A DNA stretch of 64,000 nt from Butyricicoccus_A sp963588905 (GCA_963588905.1 CAVAJF010000031.1:21559-85558); one strand, 5' to 3'. Counted from the stretch's first letter, positions 51,868 through 61,716 are shown. The notes: a model not told the origin generated them from the sequence alone. Made by a program: numbers and translations.

Positions 51868-53223
51868 ATGAACAAAAAGCGCGGCAGTTTCTCCAGCCGC
51901 ATCGGTTTTGTCTTGGCAGCAGCAGGTTCCGCTGTTGGTCTTGGCAATCTTTGGAGATTCCCGTACCTCGCAGCAAAATACGGCGGCGGTACATTCTTAC
52001 TCATTTATATCATTCTGGCAGTGACCTTCGGTTACTCTCTGATGACAGCAGAAATCACGCTGGGACGTTCCACCCGCCTGAGCGCTGTCGGTGCGTATGA
52101 CAAGCTCAACAAAAAATTCCACTTTATTGGATTATTGACGTGTCTTGTCCCGATTATCATCGTTCCGTATTACGGTGTAATTGGCGGATGGATTGTCAAG
52201 TACATGGTTGTCTTTATCAAGGACGGCGCGGCAACCGCGGCGGCAGATAACTACTTTAACAATTTCATCACCAATCCCTGGCAGCCGTTCTTCTTCCTTG
52301 TCGTCTTTATTACCATCACCGCTGTGATTGTCTCGATGGGTGTCAAGGGCGGCGTAGAAAAGGCCAGCACATTGATGATGCCATTGCTCATCGTTCTGTC
52401 CATCGTCATCGCAGTTTACTCTGTTACCCGTCCGGGCGCATGGGAAGGCGTAAAGTATTACTTCATCCCGCATCTGTCTGATGTATCTCCAAACACATTG
52501 CTCGGTGCTATGGGTCAGATGTTCTATTCGATGTCTCTTGCCATGGGTATTATGGTCACATATGGCTCGTATATGCCGGAGGGCGAGGACATTGAGAAGT
52601 CCGTCGGACAGATTGAGCTGTTCGACACCGGTGTTGCTCTGCTGGCTGGTCTGATGATTATTCCGGCAGTCTTTGCTTTCTCCGGCGGCGACCGCGACGC
52701 GCTGAATGCAGGTCCTGGTCTGATGTTTGTCACCATGCCGAAGGTATTTGCAAGTATGCAGCTCGGTACCCTGATTGGCATTGTATTCTTTGTTCTGGTA
52801 TTCTTTGCCGCACTGACCTCTTGCATTTCCCTGTACGAGACGGTTGTTTCGATTCTGGGTGACCGTTTCCAGATGAACCGCCGCACAGCCTGCATCGTAA
52901 CGTATATCATCTGCATTGGTCTGGGTCTGCTCAGCGCGATGGGTTACGGCGCTCTGTCCGGCATCCAGCCGCTCGGCATGGCATTCCTGGACTTCTTCGA
53001 TTTCATCTCGAACAGTGTTCTGATGCCAATTGTTGCTCTGCTGTCCTGCCTGTTCCTCGGTTGGGTTGTTGGTTTGGATTATATTGCCAAGGAAATCAAG
53101 AAGAATTCCGCATTCAAGCGCGAACCGATGTTCCGCGTCATGATTCGCTGGATTGCTCCGATTTTCCTCGTTGCTATCCTCATCAGCTCTGTCCTGAGCG
53201 CTATGGGAATCATCTCGATCTAA
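51868..53223 (+). CDS. Neurotransmitter:sodium symporter (NSS/SNF) family transporter
   Basis: A 451-residue transporter with about eleven hydrophobic helices. GSAVGLGNLWRFPYLAAKYG is the NSS signature with the unwound helix 1 that binds Na+ and amino acid. Bacterial members such as LeuT, MhsT and TnaT take up hydrophobic or aromatic amino acids with Na+. Tryptophan or another aromatic amino acid would fit the ior-paaK pathway, but the substrate is inferred. Confidence 0.92.
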   Translation: MNKKRGSFSSRIGFVLAAAGSAVGLGNLWRFPYLAAKYGGGTFLLIYIILAVTFGYSLMTAEITLGRSTRLSAVGAYDKLNKKFHFIGLLTCLVPIIIVPYYGVIGGWIVKYMVVFIKDGAATAAADNYFNNFITNPWQPFFFLVVFITITAVIVSMGVKGGVEKASTLMMPLLIVLSIVIAVYSVTRPGAWEGVKYYFIPHLSDVSPNTLLGAMGQMFYSMSLAMGIMVTYGSYMPEGEDIEKSVGQIELFDTGVALLAGLMIIPAVFAFSGGDRDALNAGPGLMFVTMPKVFASMQLGTLIGIVFFVLVFFAALTSCISLYETVVSILGDRFQMNRRTACIVTYIICIGLGLLSAMGYGALSGIQPLGMAFLDFFDFISNSVLMPIVALLSCLFLGWVVGLDYIAKEIKKNSAFKREPMFRVMIRWIAPIFLVAILISSVLSAMGIISI

Positions 53224-53240
53224 TATCTGTGAAGATACTG

Positions 53241-53270
53241 CAAAAGCCGCCTGAAAAGGCGGCTTTTGTT
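53241..53270 (+). terminator. Terminator after the Na+ symporter gene
   Basis: A perfect 11-bp stem CAAAAGCCGCC with a six-base loop ending in TTTTGTT. Confidence 0.92.
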
Positions 53271-53296
53271 GTAGGCAAACGATTCTTTCCGGCTTC

Positions 53297-53527
53297 TTGG
53301 CTCTCCCTTTGGGAGAGCTGGCATTTGCGCAGCAAATGACTGAGAGGGCAGGCACGCGGGCAAATTCGTATCAGGGTAAACCTTCAAAAAACATGCTAGC
53401 TGATATTAGCCCTCTCTGTCGCTGCGCGACATCTCTCCCAAAGGGAGAGACAAGTTGGATGGTGCGTGAGATGTAGGGAGCCTGCCCTCTCTGTCGCTCC
53501 GCGACATCTCTCCCAGAGGGAGAGACG
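53297..53527. repeat. Composite palindromic repeat cluster 2
   Basis: One type B unit (53297-53349) and two reverse type A units (53408-53454 and 53484-53527). The stretch from the type B tail through AACATGCTAG to the first type A unit is nearly the same as in cluster 1, so a composite of more than 150 bases has been copied as a block. No gene lies in 53271-53570. Confidence 0.85.
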
Positions 53528-53570
53528 CGTTTGGCTCGTGCGCAGCACGAAGCTCTTCACCAAAAGAACA

Positions 53571-53599
53571 TTGAAATCACTAGGTAAAGAGATTATAAT
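53571..53599 (+). promoter_or_regulatory. Promoter of the surface-polymer operon
   Basis: TTGAAA, 17 bases, TATAAT; transcription would start about 25 bases before the GT2 ATG. Confidence 0.75.
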
Positions 53600-53630
53600 A
53601 GTTCCATATCGTAAAATGAGGAGCAATCAA

Positions 53631-54605
53631 ATGAAATTCAGCATAGTGATTCCTGTCTATAATGTAAAAGAATATCTGGAACGATGTGTCAATTCCGTAC
53701 TGAACCAGCCGTGCGAGGATTACGAGATGATTCTCGTCGATGACGGATCAACCGACGGCAGCGGCGCGCTGTGTGACCGCCTCGCCCTGCGCAGCAAAAA
53801 AATCCGCGTCATTCACCAGAAAAACGGCGGACTGGGTGCGGCACGAAACACCGGCATCGAACATGCCTTGGGTGATTATCTCGTATTTATCGACAGCGAT
53901 GACTATATTGACGCGTCAATGCTGCCGGAGCTTGCGGCAAAAGTAGACGAAACCCATGCTGACATCATCACGTTTGGTTTCCGAACCGACAACAGCGGCG
54001 ATACCTCTGCGATTTTTACCGATCCGTTGCCGGAAGACCGCATGTTCACGTTATCAGACACGCCAACGCTCTTACTCGCACTTCCCAATGCATGGAATCG
54101 TATTTATACGCGCAAATTGTTTTTAGAAACCGGCATCCGCTATCCCGGCCGCGTTTGGTATGAGGACATTCGCACGACAACCAAGCTGTTTGCCAAGGCG
54201 CAAAGCGTGGTTTGCATCCAAAAGCCGTATTATTATTATGTCGTGCGCGAAAACTCCATCACGCGCAACAGTAATGTGGATCGAAATCATGAAATTGTCG
54301 ATGCCTTTGACGATTTACTCGGTTGGTATCGGGAAAACGGTCTGTACGAAACCTATCGGGACGAGCTGTGCCGTCTCGCCATCGACCATCTATTTATCGC
54401 CGCTTCGGTTCGCGTGCTGATGGCCAATCCGAAGCATCCGCTTCTCAAAGAATTTCACCAGTATATGCAGCAGCATTTCCCACAGTTCCAGAGCAATCGT
54501 TATTTGTCTCAACTGCCGCGCGCCAAAAAGCTCGCATTTGATTTGCTGTGCAAAAAGCACTATCGCATTCTGCGCACACTATTTTTGATGAAAAACCGTC
54601 TGTAA
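53631..54605 (+). CDS. Glycosyltransferase family 2
   Basis: A 324-residue GT-A enzyme: SIVIPVYNVKEYLERCV, LVDDGSTDGSGALCD (nucleotide-sugar binding), KNGGLGAARNTGIEHA and the metal site VFIDSDDYI. It probably adds a sugar to a polymer repeat on a lipid carrier; donor and acceptor unknown. The start at 53631 follows GAGGAG; the earlier in-frame reading from 53466 passes through repeat DNA and the promoter. Confidence 0.92.
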   Translation: MKFSIVIPVYNVKEYLERCVNSVLNQPCEDYEMILVDDGSTDGSGALCDRLALRSKKIRVIHQKNGGLGAARNTGIEHALGDYLVFIDSDDYIDASMLPELAAKVDETHADIITFGFRTDNSGDTSAIFTDPLPEDRMFTLSDTPTLLLALPNAWNRIYTRKLFLETGIRYPGRVWYEDIRTTTKLFAKAQSVVCIQKPYYYYVVRENSITRNSNVDRNHEIVDAFDDLLGWYRENGLYETYRDELCRLAIDHLFIAASVRVLMANPKHPLLKEFHQYMQQHFPQFQSNRYLSQLPRAKKLAFDLLCKKHYRILRTLFLMKNRL

Positions 54606-54626
54606 ACAGACAGAAAGGACCCCAAT

Positions 54627-55901
54627 TTGAAACTGAACAAAAAAGCCCTCAGCTCCAAAAAAGGCGTGCTGCTGAAAAATACCATCATGCTGTATATCAT
54701 GCAGTTTTCCACGTACTTTCTCAGCTTTATCGTTGTGCCGTATGAGACCCGTGTGCTCGGCGCAACGGTATATGGCAAGGTCGGCGTTGCAACAGCCATC
54801 ATGGTGTATTTTCAGCTCGTCATTGATTTTGGATTTATTCTCAGTGCCACGGAAGAAGTTTCGCTGCACCGAGACGATAAACAGCATGTTTCCCGCATTT
54901 TCACCTCTGTCACCATCAACAAAATTCTCTTAACGATAGGCTCCGTCATTGTTCTGGCCGTCCTGTGTCAGGTGATGCCGAGCTGGCGCGAGGATCGCAC
55001 GTTCTATATGCTGTTTCTCGTGGCGACTGCTGTCAACTCGATGATGCCGGACTATCTGTACCGCGGTCTGGAGCAAATGGAGACCATTACCATTCGTGCG
55101 GTCGTCATCAAGGCATTTTTCACGATTATGATTGTCTTGCTGCTCAAAAAGCCGGAGCAGTATTGCCTGATTCCGATTTTGAACATCATCGGCTATGCGG
55201 CGACGCTTTTGTTCGTTTACGCGCATCTGTCCCGCAAGTTGGATATTCATTTCACGCGCGTAAACATCAAGGACGTCTGGAACAATTTCCGTCGGTCGAG
55301 CACGTTTTTCTACTCCCGCATCGCAACGTCCATCTACACCGCCAGCAACACGGTCATTCTGAGCATTATCGCGGCGGGAACCTCTACGGTCGGTTATTAT
55401 TCTCTGTCTGACAAGCTCGTAACCACTGCAAAGAGCGGCTTGTCTCCGATCTCCGACAGTATGTATCCGTACATGACCAAAAACAAGGATTTTAAGCTGG
55501 TTTGGAAAATTCTCAAGATTTTCATGCCGATTATTGTCATCGGCTGTGCTGTCGTTGCCGTTTTCGCTCGTCCGCTGCTGACGCTGGTCTTTGGCGCAGG
55601 ATATGGTGACGCAGCACCGGTACTGCGCGCGATGCTGCCCGTTGTCATTGTCATTCTGCCGAGCTATATTCTCGGCTTCCCGACACTCAGCGCCATGGGC
55701 TTATCCAAATATGCAAACTATTCTGTTGTATTCGGCTCTGCACTGCACGTGTTGAATCTGCTCGTGCTGTATTTTACCGGACATATGAATATGGTTACGC
55801 TGGGTGCCTTGGTATCCATCGCAGAATGTGCGATTTTAGCGTTCCGTATTGTCGTGATCTGGTGCCACAGAGACCGCCTCAATCCATCGAAGGGAGCATA
55901 A
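54627..55901 (+). CDS. Polysaccharide flippase (Wzx/MATE-like, TTG start)
   Basis: A 424-residue membrane protein with about twelve hydrophobic helices (YIMQFSTYFLSFIVVPYETRVLG and following). The arginine-rich loop VVPYETRVLG is typical of oligosaccharide flippases. It should move a lipid-linked repeat unit across the membrane. The initiation codon is TTG, eight bases after GAAAGG. Confidence 0.88.
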   Translation: MKLNKKALSSKKGVLLKNTIMLYIMQFSTYFLSFIVVPYETRVLGATVYGKVGVATAIMVYFQLVIDFGFILSATEEVSLHRDDKQHVSRIFTSVTINKILLTIGSVIVLAVLCQVMPSWREDRTFYMLFLVATAVNSMMPDYLYRGLEQMETITIRAVVIKAFFTIMIVLLLKKPEQYCLIPILNIIGYAATLLFVYAHLSRKLDIHFTRVNIKDVWNNFRRSSTFFYSRIATSIYTASNTVILSIIAAGTSTVGYYSLSDKLVTTAKSGLSPISDSMYPYMTKNKDFKLVWKILKIFMPIIVIGCAVVAVFARPLLTLVFGAGYGDAAPVLRAMLPVVIVILPSYILGFPTLSAMGLSKYANYSVVFGSALHVLNLLVLYFTGHMNMVTLGALVSIAECAILAFRIVVIWCHRDRLNPSKGA

Positions 55902-55905
55902 CCTC

Positions 55906-57048
55906 ATGTCAATCGCACAAAAGCTCAAGAAGGGAGCGGCATGGACAATCGGTCGTGCCCTGCCTATCCAGAAAAACAAAGTGGTATTTTCCAGCTTCTA
56001 CGGCCGCGGTGCGTCTGACAATCCCAAAGCCATTGTCGATGCGCTGGCGCAGCGGCCGGAAAAGCTCGATATTGTTTGGCTGGCAAAAGATCCTGCACAC
56101 GCCGGTGTACCGGACAATGTCCGTGTCGTTCCCTATGACACAGCAGCTGCCATTCGAGAGCTGTCCACCGCGCGGGTTTGGGTAGATAACTGCCGCAAGG
56201 GCGCGCATGTCAAAAAAGCCGGTCAGTATTATATGCAGACATGGCATGGCTTTGCGCTTAAGCGCATCGAACGCGATGTCGCAGACAAGCTCAACACGCC
56301 GGAAAATGCCGCATACGCCGAGTATGCCAAGCGCGACTCCGCGCAAATTGACGCCATTATTTCCAACAGCACCTTTATGACCAAGATTTATCAGAATTCG
56401 TTCTGGTATCACGGCACGGTGCTGGAATATGGTTCCGCCCGCAATGACATTCTCGTAAATCCGCCAGCAGATGCAAAACAGCAGGTACAGCAAGCGCTGC
56501 ACTTACCAAAGGATTGCCAGATGATCATGTATGCGCCGACCTTCCGCGCTGACCACTCTCTAGACGCCTATCAGCTGGATTATCACGCGGTATGCCGCGC
56601 CTGTGCGCAGCGATTCGGCGGCAATTGGGTCATGCTGGTTCGTCTGCATCCCAATGTCATGAAGCTCGCCAAGGATTTACACTTTGACAATCAAACGACC
56701 TTTGATGCCACGGCATTTGATGATATGCAGCTGCTGCTCGCAGGCTGTGATGCCGTCATCACCGACTATTCCTCTCTGATGTTTGATTTCGCTCTGACGC
56801 GCCGCCCCTGCTTCCAGTTTGCCATGGACATCGAAGCATACAAAGGCGACCGCAATTTCTATTTCCCGATTGATGAGACGCCATTCCCGCTCGCTGTCAG
56901 CAACGAGGAAATGGTACAAAAGATCGCGCAATTTGACGAGGCTTCCTATCAGGCAGATTGGGACGCTTTCTATCAAAAGATGGGGTTCTGCGAGGACGGA
57001 AACGCATCCGAACGCTGCGTGCAGTGGATTTTGGAAAAAACAAAATAA
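55906..57048 (+). CDS. CDP-glycerol glycerophosphotransferase family protein (TagB/TagF-like)
   Basis: A 380-residue protein with the Glyphos_transf domain: YYMQTWHGFALKRIERD, the acceptor/donor region MYAPTFRADHSLDAY, and DAVITDYSSLMFDFAL near the C-terminus. TagB/TagF add glycerol phosphate to teichoic acid chains. It follows the flippase by four bases, so the operon probably makes a glycerol-phosphate-bearing wall polymer. Confidence 0.88.
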   Translation: MSIAQKLKKGAAWTIGRALPIQKNKVVFSSFYGRGASDNPKAIVDALAQRPEKLDIVWLAKDPAHAGVPDNVRVVPYDTAAAIRELSTARVWVDNCRKGAHVKKAGQYYMQTWHGFALKRIERDVADKLNTPENAAYAEYAKRDSAQIDAIISNSTFMTKIYQNSFWYHGTVLEYGSARNDILVNPPADAKQQVQQALHLPKDCQMIMYAPTFRADHSLDAYQLDYHAVCRACAQRFGGNWVMLVRLHPNVMKLAKDLHFDNQTTFDATAFDDMQLLLAGCDAVITDYSSLMFDFALTRRPCFQFAMDIEAYKGDRNFYFPIDETPFPLAVSNEEMVQKIAQFDEASYQADWDAFYQKMGFCEDGNASERCVQWILEKTK

Positions 57049-57066
57049 AAACAAGGATAAACGCAC

Positions 57067-57094
57067 AAAAGCCTCCCGAAAGGGAGGCTTTTGT
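57067..57094. terminator. Bidirectional terminator of the polymer operon and MMPL operon
   Basis: A perfect 11-bp stem AAAAGCCTCCC with a GAAA loop and T-runs on both strands, between the convergent genes. Confidence 0.92.
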
Positions 57095-57114
57095 TGTATT
57101 TGCATCTGTACGGA

Positions 57115-59436
57115 TTATTTTCCAAACAGACCCTTGATCTTATCCCACAGGTTTTCCTTCGGCTGCTCTTCCTGCTTGACTTCCTTCTTCTCCTGCTTTT
57201 CCTCTACGGAGGTGCGCATGATGAACTTGGTCGAAGTTTCCGTTGCAGACTTCGGTGCGCCGGTATAGCATTCGCTGTCCTTCGCATAATCCTTCTGCTT
57301 TTCGTACAGCTTTGCCGCGGTGCGAATATTGGTCAGATCTTCGTTATCGGTAATCTTGCTGATGCCCTCTTCGTTGTACTTAACGATACCGTCGCGCAGC
57401 TCGCCGGAACCGTCCTTGAGCTGTGTGCCCGCATCATTAAACTGCTGGATGGCATCGAGCACCTGTCCGCTCGCCGAATTCAAGGACTTCATACCGGCAG
57501 ACAAATCGCCGGTGCCGTCCTTGAGGCTGGACGCGCCGCTGTTGAGCTGATTGATACCGTCTGTCAGCGTCGGTACCTGTCCGCTCAGCTGAGAGATACC
57601 GCCGGACAAGGTTGCCGCGCCATCTGCCAGTGTGCCGGTACCCTTTGCCAAGTCCGCTGCACCGGATGCCGCAGAGCTGACACCAGCGGTATACTTTGCA
57701 ATGCCGCTGTCCAGCGATGTTGCACCTTCCTGCAGCTGAGAAACCGAGGAGCCCAGCGTGCCTGCCAAGCTCTGCAAGCCGGCATTCATCGTGGAATACT
57801 TGTCGGATGCCTCGTTGAGACCCGCATCAATCTGGTTCAGTGCCGAGCTGAGCTTGCTCATCTGTGCCGCGGTCTCATCCAGTCCATCGCTGACCTGTCC
57901 GGCTGCGCTGGCAATGCTGTCCAGATTATCTGCCAGAGCTTCCATCTTGTCGATGAGAGCCGCATTGGTCTGGAACTTCTGAATAATGGATGCGCCGCTC
58001 TCCAGCGTCTGAAGCTCTGCCATCTCGGATTCCGACAGCGACTGCTTATTGGACGCAATGGAATGCAGACCGCTGCCTACCTGCTTTGCGCCGCTCTGAA
58101 TCTGTGCCAGCGCGCTCTTCGCGCTGGAAATATCGCCAGAGCTCATGGAATTCACAACCTGATCCATGCTGGAGGACAGCTTTTGCAGGCTGCTCTCCAT
58201 CTTGTTGGAGCCGGAGAACAGTGCCTGTACATCATCGGACTCCAGCGCTCCCGCCAGCGAATTCAAGCCGCTTGCCAGCTTCTTAGAGCCGGAGGACAGG
58301 CTGGACGAATTTTCATCCAGGGTGCTCAGACCGCCGGACAGCTTCTTTGCACCGGCATTGGCGGAATTGGCACCGTCTGCCAGCTTCTGTGCGCCGCTGT
58401 CCAGCTGACCGACGCCGCTCGCCAGCTTCTGTGCGCCGAGCGTCAGCGTGCGCATACCGGATGCCAGCTGTGCTGCGCCGTTGTCCAGCATACCTGCGCC
58501 GGATGTCGCATCAATGATACCGTTGTTGAACACAATATAATTGGAAGACAGCTCGCCGAGCTTGTCATCCAGTGTTGCACAGCCGTCTGCCAAGTCATTG
58601 GCGCCGTCAATCAGCTCTTGCGTGGCATCTTTCAGCTCATCCAGCTGGTCAAACTCCTCATCGAGATCAAAATCAGATTCCTTGATGTCATTTAAATTGC
58701 TCGCACAAGCAAAATACAGCGTCGGCATAGAGCCGTCCTTCATATCGCACTCGATGGTCACATCATCCAGCATCATGTCGGTCAAATCGGAGAATTTATC
58801 TCCCAGCAGATCAGCGTAGGTCTGCTTCATGCCCGGCAGGGCGAGGAAAGCAACGACCTGATTGGTGCTGTCTGTCTCCACCTTGCCGTTCTCTGCCTTT
58901 ACATTGGAGAAGTTATCGGTAGACAGGTTGGTGCCGATAGCGGTGAAGTACGGACGGCAAATCGTGTAGCTCTTGCCGTCTACGGTAACTTCCTTGGTGT
59001 CTTTATTGGTCAGCGCAACATGCATCACCAAATGGCCGCTTGCGCCGTCCAGATCCTTTGCCTCTACCTGCTTGCCGTCCAGCTCATAGGTAATCTTTGC
59101 CTGTACCGGCATCTCCTGATCCGTCGTGCCCTGATAATACACGTCATTGCCCTCTACATTCCAGGTCAGTGCCTCGCCATTCTGCGCCGGCTCCTCCTCG
59201 CCCTTCAGGTTCTTGATGTCCTTCAGCGAGCTGACATCAGCAAAATTGCTGAGGCCGTTGTCCGAATGCAGCCAATCGCTGACGGTCTGATGCTGAACGG
59301 TGCCGTCGCCGTTCAGCGTTGCATATACGGTTTCATCCTTGCTGATCGATGCAGCAAACGCCGGTGTCAATGCGCTGCACGCTACAACGGCGCTGAGCAC
59401 ACAAGCGGTAATCTTATGATTCTTTTTGAACTTCAA
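57115..59436 (-). CDS. Secreted xxxLxxG heptad-repeat protein, partner of the MMPL exporter
   Basis: A protein of about 773 residues with a signal peptide (ending TPAFA), an N-terminal globular part and, from about 260 to 720, dozens of heptads of the form xxxLxxG (GAQKLASGVGQLDSGAQKLA). This is the YhgE/Pip-like heptad pattern (TIGR03057), seen in proteins that span or brace MMPL and type VII secretion systems. The mRNA overlaps the MMPL stop; a TTG at 59436 is ten bases from AAGGAG, a GTG at 59445 almost abuts it. The C-terminus is Lys/Glu-rich. Confidence 0.85.
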   Translation of the reverse strand: MKFKKNHKITACVLSAVVACSALTPAFAASISKDETVYATLNGDGTVQHQTVSDWLHSDNGLSNFADVSSLKDIKNLKGEEEPAQNGEALTWNVEGNDVYYQGTTDQEMPVQAKITYELDGKQVEAKDLDGASGHLVMHVALTNKDTKEVTVDGKSYTICRPYFTAIGTNLSTDNFSNVKAENGKVETDSTNQVVAFLALPGMKQTYADLLGDKFSDLTDMMLDDVTIECDMKDGSMPTLYFACASNLNDIKESDFDLDEEFDQLDELKDATQELIDGANDLADGCATLDDKLGELSSNYIVFNNGIIDATSGAGMLDNGAAQLASGMRTLTLGAQKLASGVGQLDSGAQKLADGANSANAGAKKLSGGLSTLDENSSSLSSGSKKLASGLNSLAGALESDDVQALFSGSNKMESSLQKLSSSMDQVVNSMSSGDISSAKSALAQIQSGAKQVGSGLHSIASNKQSLSESEMAELQTLESGASIIQKFQTNAALIDKMEALADNLDSIASAAGQVSDGLDETAAQMSKLSSALNQIDAGLNEASDKYSTMNAGLQSLAGTLGSSVSQLQEGATSLDSGIAKYTAGVSSAASGAADLAKGTGTLADGAATLSGGISQLSGQVPTLTDGINQLNSGASSLKDGTGDLSAGMKSLNSASGQVLDAIQQFNDAGTQLKDGSGELRDGIVKYNEEGISKITDNEDLTNIRTAAKLYEKQKDYAKDSECYTGAPKSATETSTKFIMRTSVEEKQEKKEVKQEEQPKENLWDKIKGLFGK

Positions 59437-61519
59437 TGTCAACACTCTCCTTGGAATTATCTAACCAGTGATACGTTGTCTTGCGAATAAGCGGTGCGAA
59501 CAAAATCAGCATAGCTGGCAGAACAAACAGAATAACCAGCATGGAGATAATGGCGCCACGGCTGATGAGCAGACATAAGCCGCGAATCAAATCAATGCGG
59601 GAGACAAAATACAGACCGATTGTCGCCGCAAAGAAGCTCAGACCGCTTGTGATAATACTCGGTGCGCAGGTCTCGATAGCGGTTGCCGCCGCATCATGCG
59701 GGCTGAGACCATTGAGCCGTTCCTCATGGAATCGTGTTGTCATGAGAATCGCATAGTCAACCGTCGCGCCAAGCTGAATGGTTCCGAGCACGATACTTGC
59801 GATAAACGGAATGGTCGAACCGGTAAAATACGGAATGCCCAGATTCACCATAATCGCTCCCTCAATCGCCAGAACGAGCAGGAACGGAATCGAAATCGAA
59901 CGGAATGTAATGAGAATAATCACAAATACCGCCAAAATAGAGAAGACGGACGTGGAATTAAAGTCGTGCGCGGACGTGGTAATCAAATCCTTGGTCATTG
60001 CGCCCTCACCGGTCAGCAAACCATCCGGATCATATCTCTTGATGATCTTATTCATCTGCCGTACCTGTGCGTTCATCTCATCGGTGCCCGGCTTGTATTC
60101 TGTGGTAATCATCATCAGCTCATGTCCATCTGCACGGAATACCTCTGCAATGTCATCCGGAATTGCAGCCTCCGGAATGCCGCCGCCGACAAATTTTTCA
60201 TAGCACAGCGTCGATTTGATGCCGTCTACCTTATCCAGCTCATCCGCCAGATTCTTTTTCTGCGCGGAGCTCATCTCATCATTGATGACGACGAAATGGA
60301 AGCTCGGCATACCAAAGTCTTCATCCAGCTTATTGGTACCGGCGATGCCCGTCAAATTCTGCGGCAGCGAATCGGTCAGCGTATAATAGACACTGGTCAG
60401 TCCCTGTGCACGGAAGAATACCAGCGCTACGACAACAAAAATCAACAAAATACGCTTTGGATGCTTGGTGACAACCCCAGCTACCTTGTGCATCTTCGGT
60501 GTGATGACCGGATGCACGCTCTTCTCAATGATTTTGTCAAAATACATAATGAGTGCCGGCAGGATCGTCAGCGTGCTGATAACGCCGAGCGCAACGCCCT
60601 TCGCCATTACGATGCCAATATCCGAACCCAGCTTCAGCGACATGGCACACATGGCCAGGAAGCCTGCGATTGTCGTCAGAGACGAAGATACAATAGATGT
60701 ACTGGTCAGACAAATCGCGGATACCATCGCATCACTATTGGATTTATATTCCTTTTCCTCTTGATACCGGTGCAGCAGGAAAATACTAAAGTCCATGGTA
60801 ACGCCCAGCTGCAATACCGCGGCGAGTGCCTGCGTAATATAGGATATTTCTCCCAAGAAAACATTGCTGCCGAAGTTATAGACAACCGGGAACAGCACGC
60901 CCAGCATAAAGATAAACGGGACAGCCGTATTTTCCAAGAACAGGAACAGGACAATCAAGCTGAAGATAACGGCACACAGCACGTACTTCGGCAGCTCCTG
61001 ATTGACGAGCTCCTTGGTGTCCTCCAAAATGGTGGACATACCGCCGAGGAAGCAGTCCTTTTTCATAATGCTCTTAATTTCTACAATCGCATTGATGGTT
61101 TTGTCCGATGCGCTGGACTGCTCAAAGCGCACCATCATCATGGTCGAGTCGTTTTTGCCGTACAGCATGTCCTGTACGTTGTCCGGCAGCATTTCCTTCG
61201 GTACCGTGACGTCTACCACATCACTGATCCAGAAGCAGCTTGTTACGCCGTCCACGCTCTCCACATCGTCTTTTAGCTTGAGCAATTGCGCCGTGGGCAT
61301 ATCCCCCTCCACGGTAATCATTGCTGTAGATGCCAAGTTGAAATCCTCATCGAGGTATCGTTCGCCCTCCATAGATTCCAGCTCTTCCGGCAGGTAGCTC
61401 AGAATATCATAGTTGATTCTTGTGTTGATGTAGCCAAACACCGACAGCACCAGCAGCACACACGCCACTGCCAGCACAAAGCCGCGCCGCTTGACCACAA
61501 AACGGGCTACACGCTCCAT
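59414..61519 (-). CDS. MMPL-family RND transporter
   Basis: A 701-residue exporter of two similar halves, each with one N-terminal helix, a large outer loop and five more helices (AVLQLGVTMDFSIFLLHRYQEEK in the first half, IQLGATVDYAILMTTRFHEER in the second). The Asp-Tyr/Phe pairs in those segments fit the proton path. Bacterial MMPL proteins move lipids or hydrophobic drugs. Regulation by the divergent TetR gene is strongly suggested by two operators. Confidence 0.93.
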   Translation of the reverse strand: MERVARFVVKRRGFVLAVACVLLVLSVFGYINTRINYDILSYLPEELESMEGERYLDEDFNLASTAMITVEGDMPTAQLLKLKDDVESVDGVTSCFWISDVVDVTVPKEMLPDNVQDMLYGKNDSTMMMVRFEQSSASDKTINAIVEIKSIMKKDCFLGGMSTILEDTKELVNQELPKYVLCAVIFSLIVLFLFLENTAVPFIFMLGVLFPVVYNFGSNVFLGEISYITQALAAVLQLGVTMDFSIFLLHRYQEEKEYKSNSDAMVSAICLTSTSIVSSSLTTIAGFLAMCAMSLKLGSDIGIVMAKGVALGVISTLTILPALIMYFDKIIEKSVHPVITPKMHKVAGVVTKHPKRILLIFVVVALVFFRAQGLTSVYYTLTDSLPQNLTGIAGTNKLDEDFGMPSFHFVVINDEMSSAQKKNLADELDKVDGIKSTLCYEKFVGGGIPEAAIPDDIAEVFRADGHELMMITTEYKPGTDEMNAQVRQMNKIIKRYDPDGLLTGEGAMTKDLITTSAHDFNSTSVFSILAVFVIILITFRSISIPFLLVLAIEGAIMVNLGIPYFTGSTIPFIASIVLGTIQLGATVDYAILMTTRFHEERLNGLSPHDAAATAIETCAPSIITSGLSFFAATIGLYFVSRIDLIRGLCLLISRGAIISMLVILFVLPAMLILFAPLIRKTTYHWLDNSKESVDIEVQKES

Positions 61520-61604
61520 AATTGATGCCTTACTCCTTTCCTTGTCTGTCCGGCTTATTGCCGAAATACATAAAAATAGACAATCGCCATTTTATAGCAT
61601 TCTT

Positions 61605-61633
61605 AGTATAGTCCAAAAATGACCATTGGTCAA
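61605..61633 (-). promoter_or_regulatory. Promoter of the MMPL operon
   Basis: Minus-strand TTGACC, 17 bases, TATACT. The -35 lies within operator 1, so a bound repressor would block polymerase. Confidence 0.75.
61620..61632. promoter_or_regulatory. Operator 1 for the TetR regulator
   Basis: TGACCATTGGTCA, a 13-bp palindrome of the form TGAC-N5-GTCA covering the MMPL -35. Confidence 0.7.
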
Positions 61634-61669
61634 TGTTTATCCTACAAACAATTTTCTTTGTTTTGAAAC

Positions 61670-61682
61670 TGACGTTTAGTCA
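61670..61682. promoter_or_regulatory. Operator 2 for the TetR regulator
   Basis: TGACGTTTAGTCA, the same TGAC-N5-GTCA pattern, centred exactly 50 bp from operator 1 and 35 bases upstream of the tetR -35 hexamer. Confidence 0.6.
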
Positions 61683-61716
61683 TTTTTCCGAAATTTATTT
61701 TTTCCGTTTCCGATTC

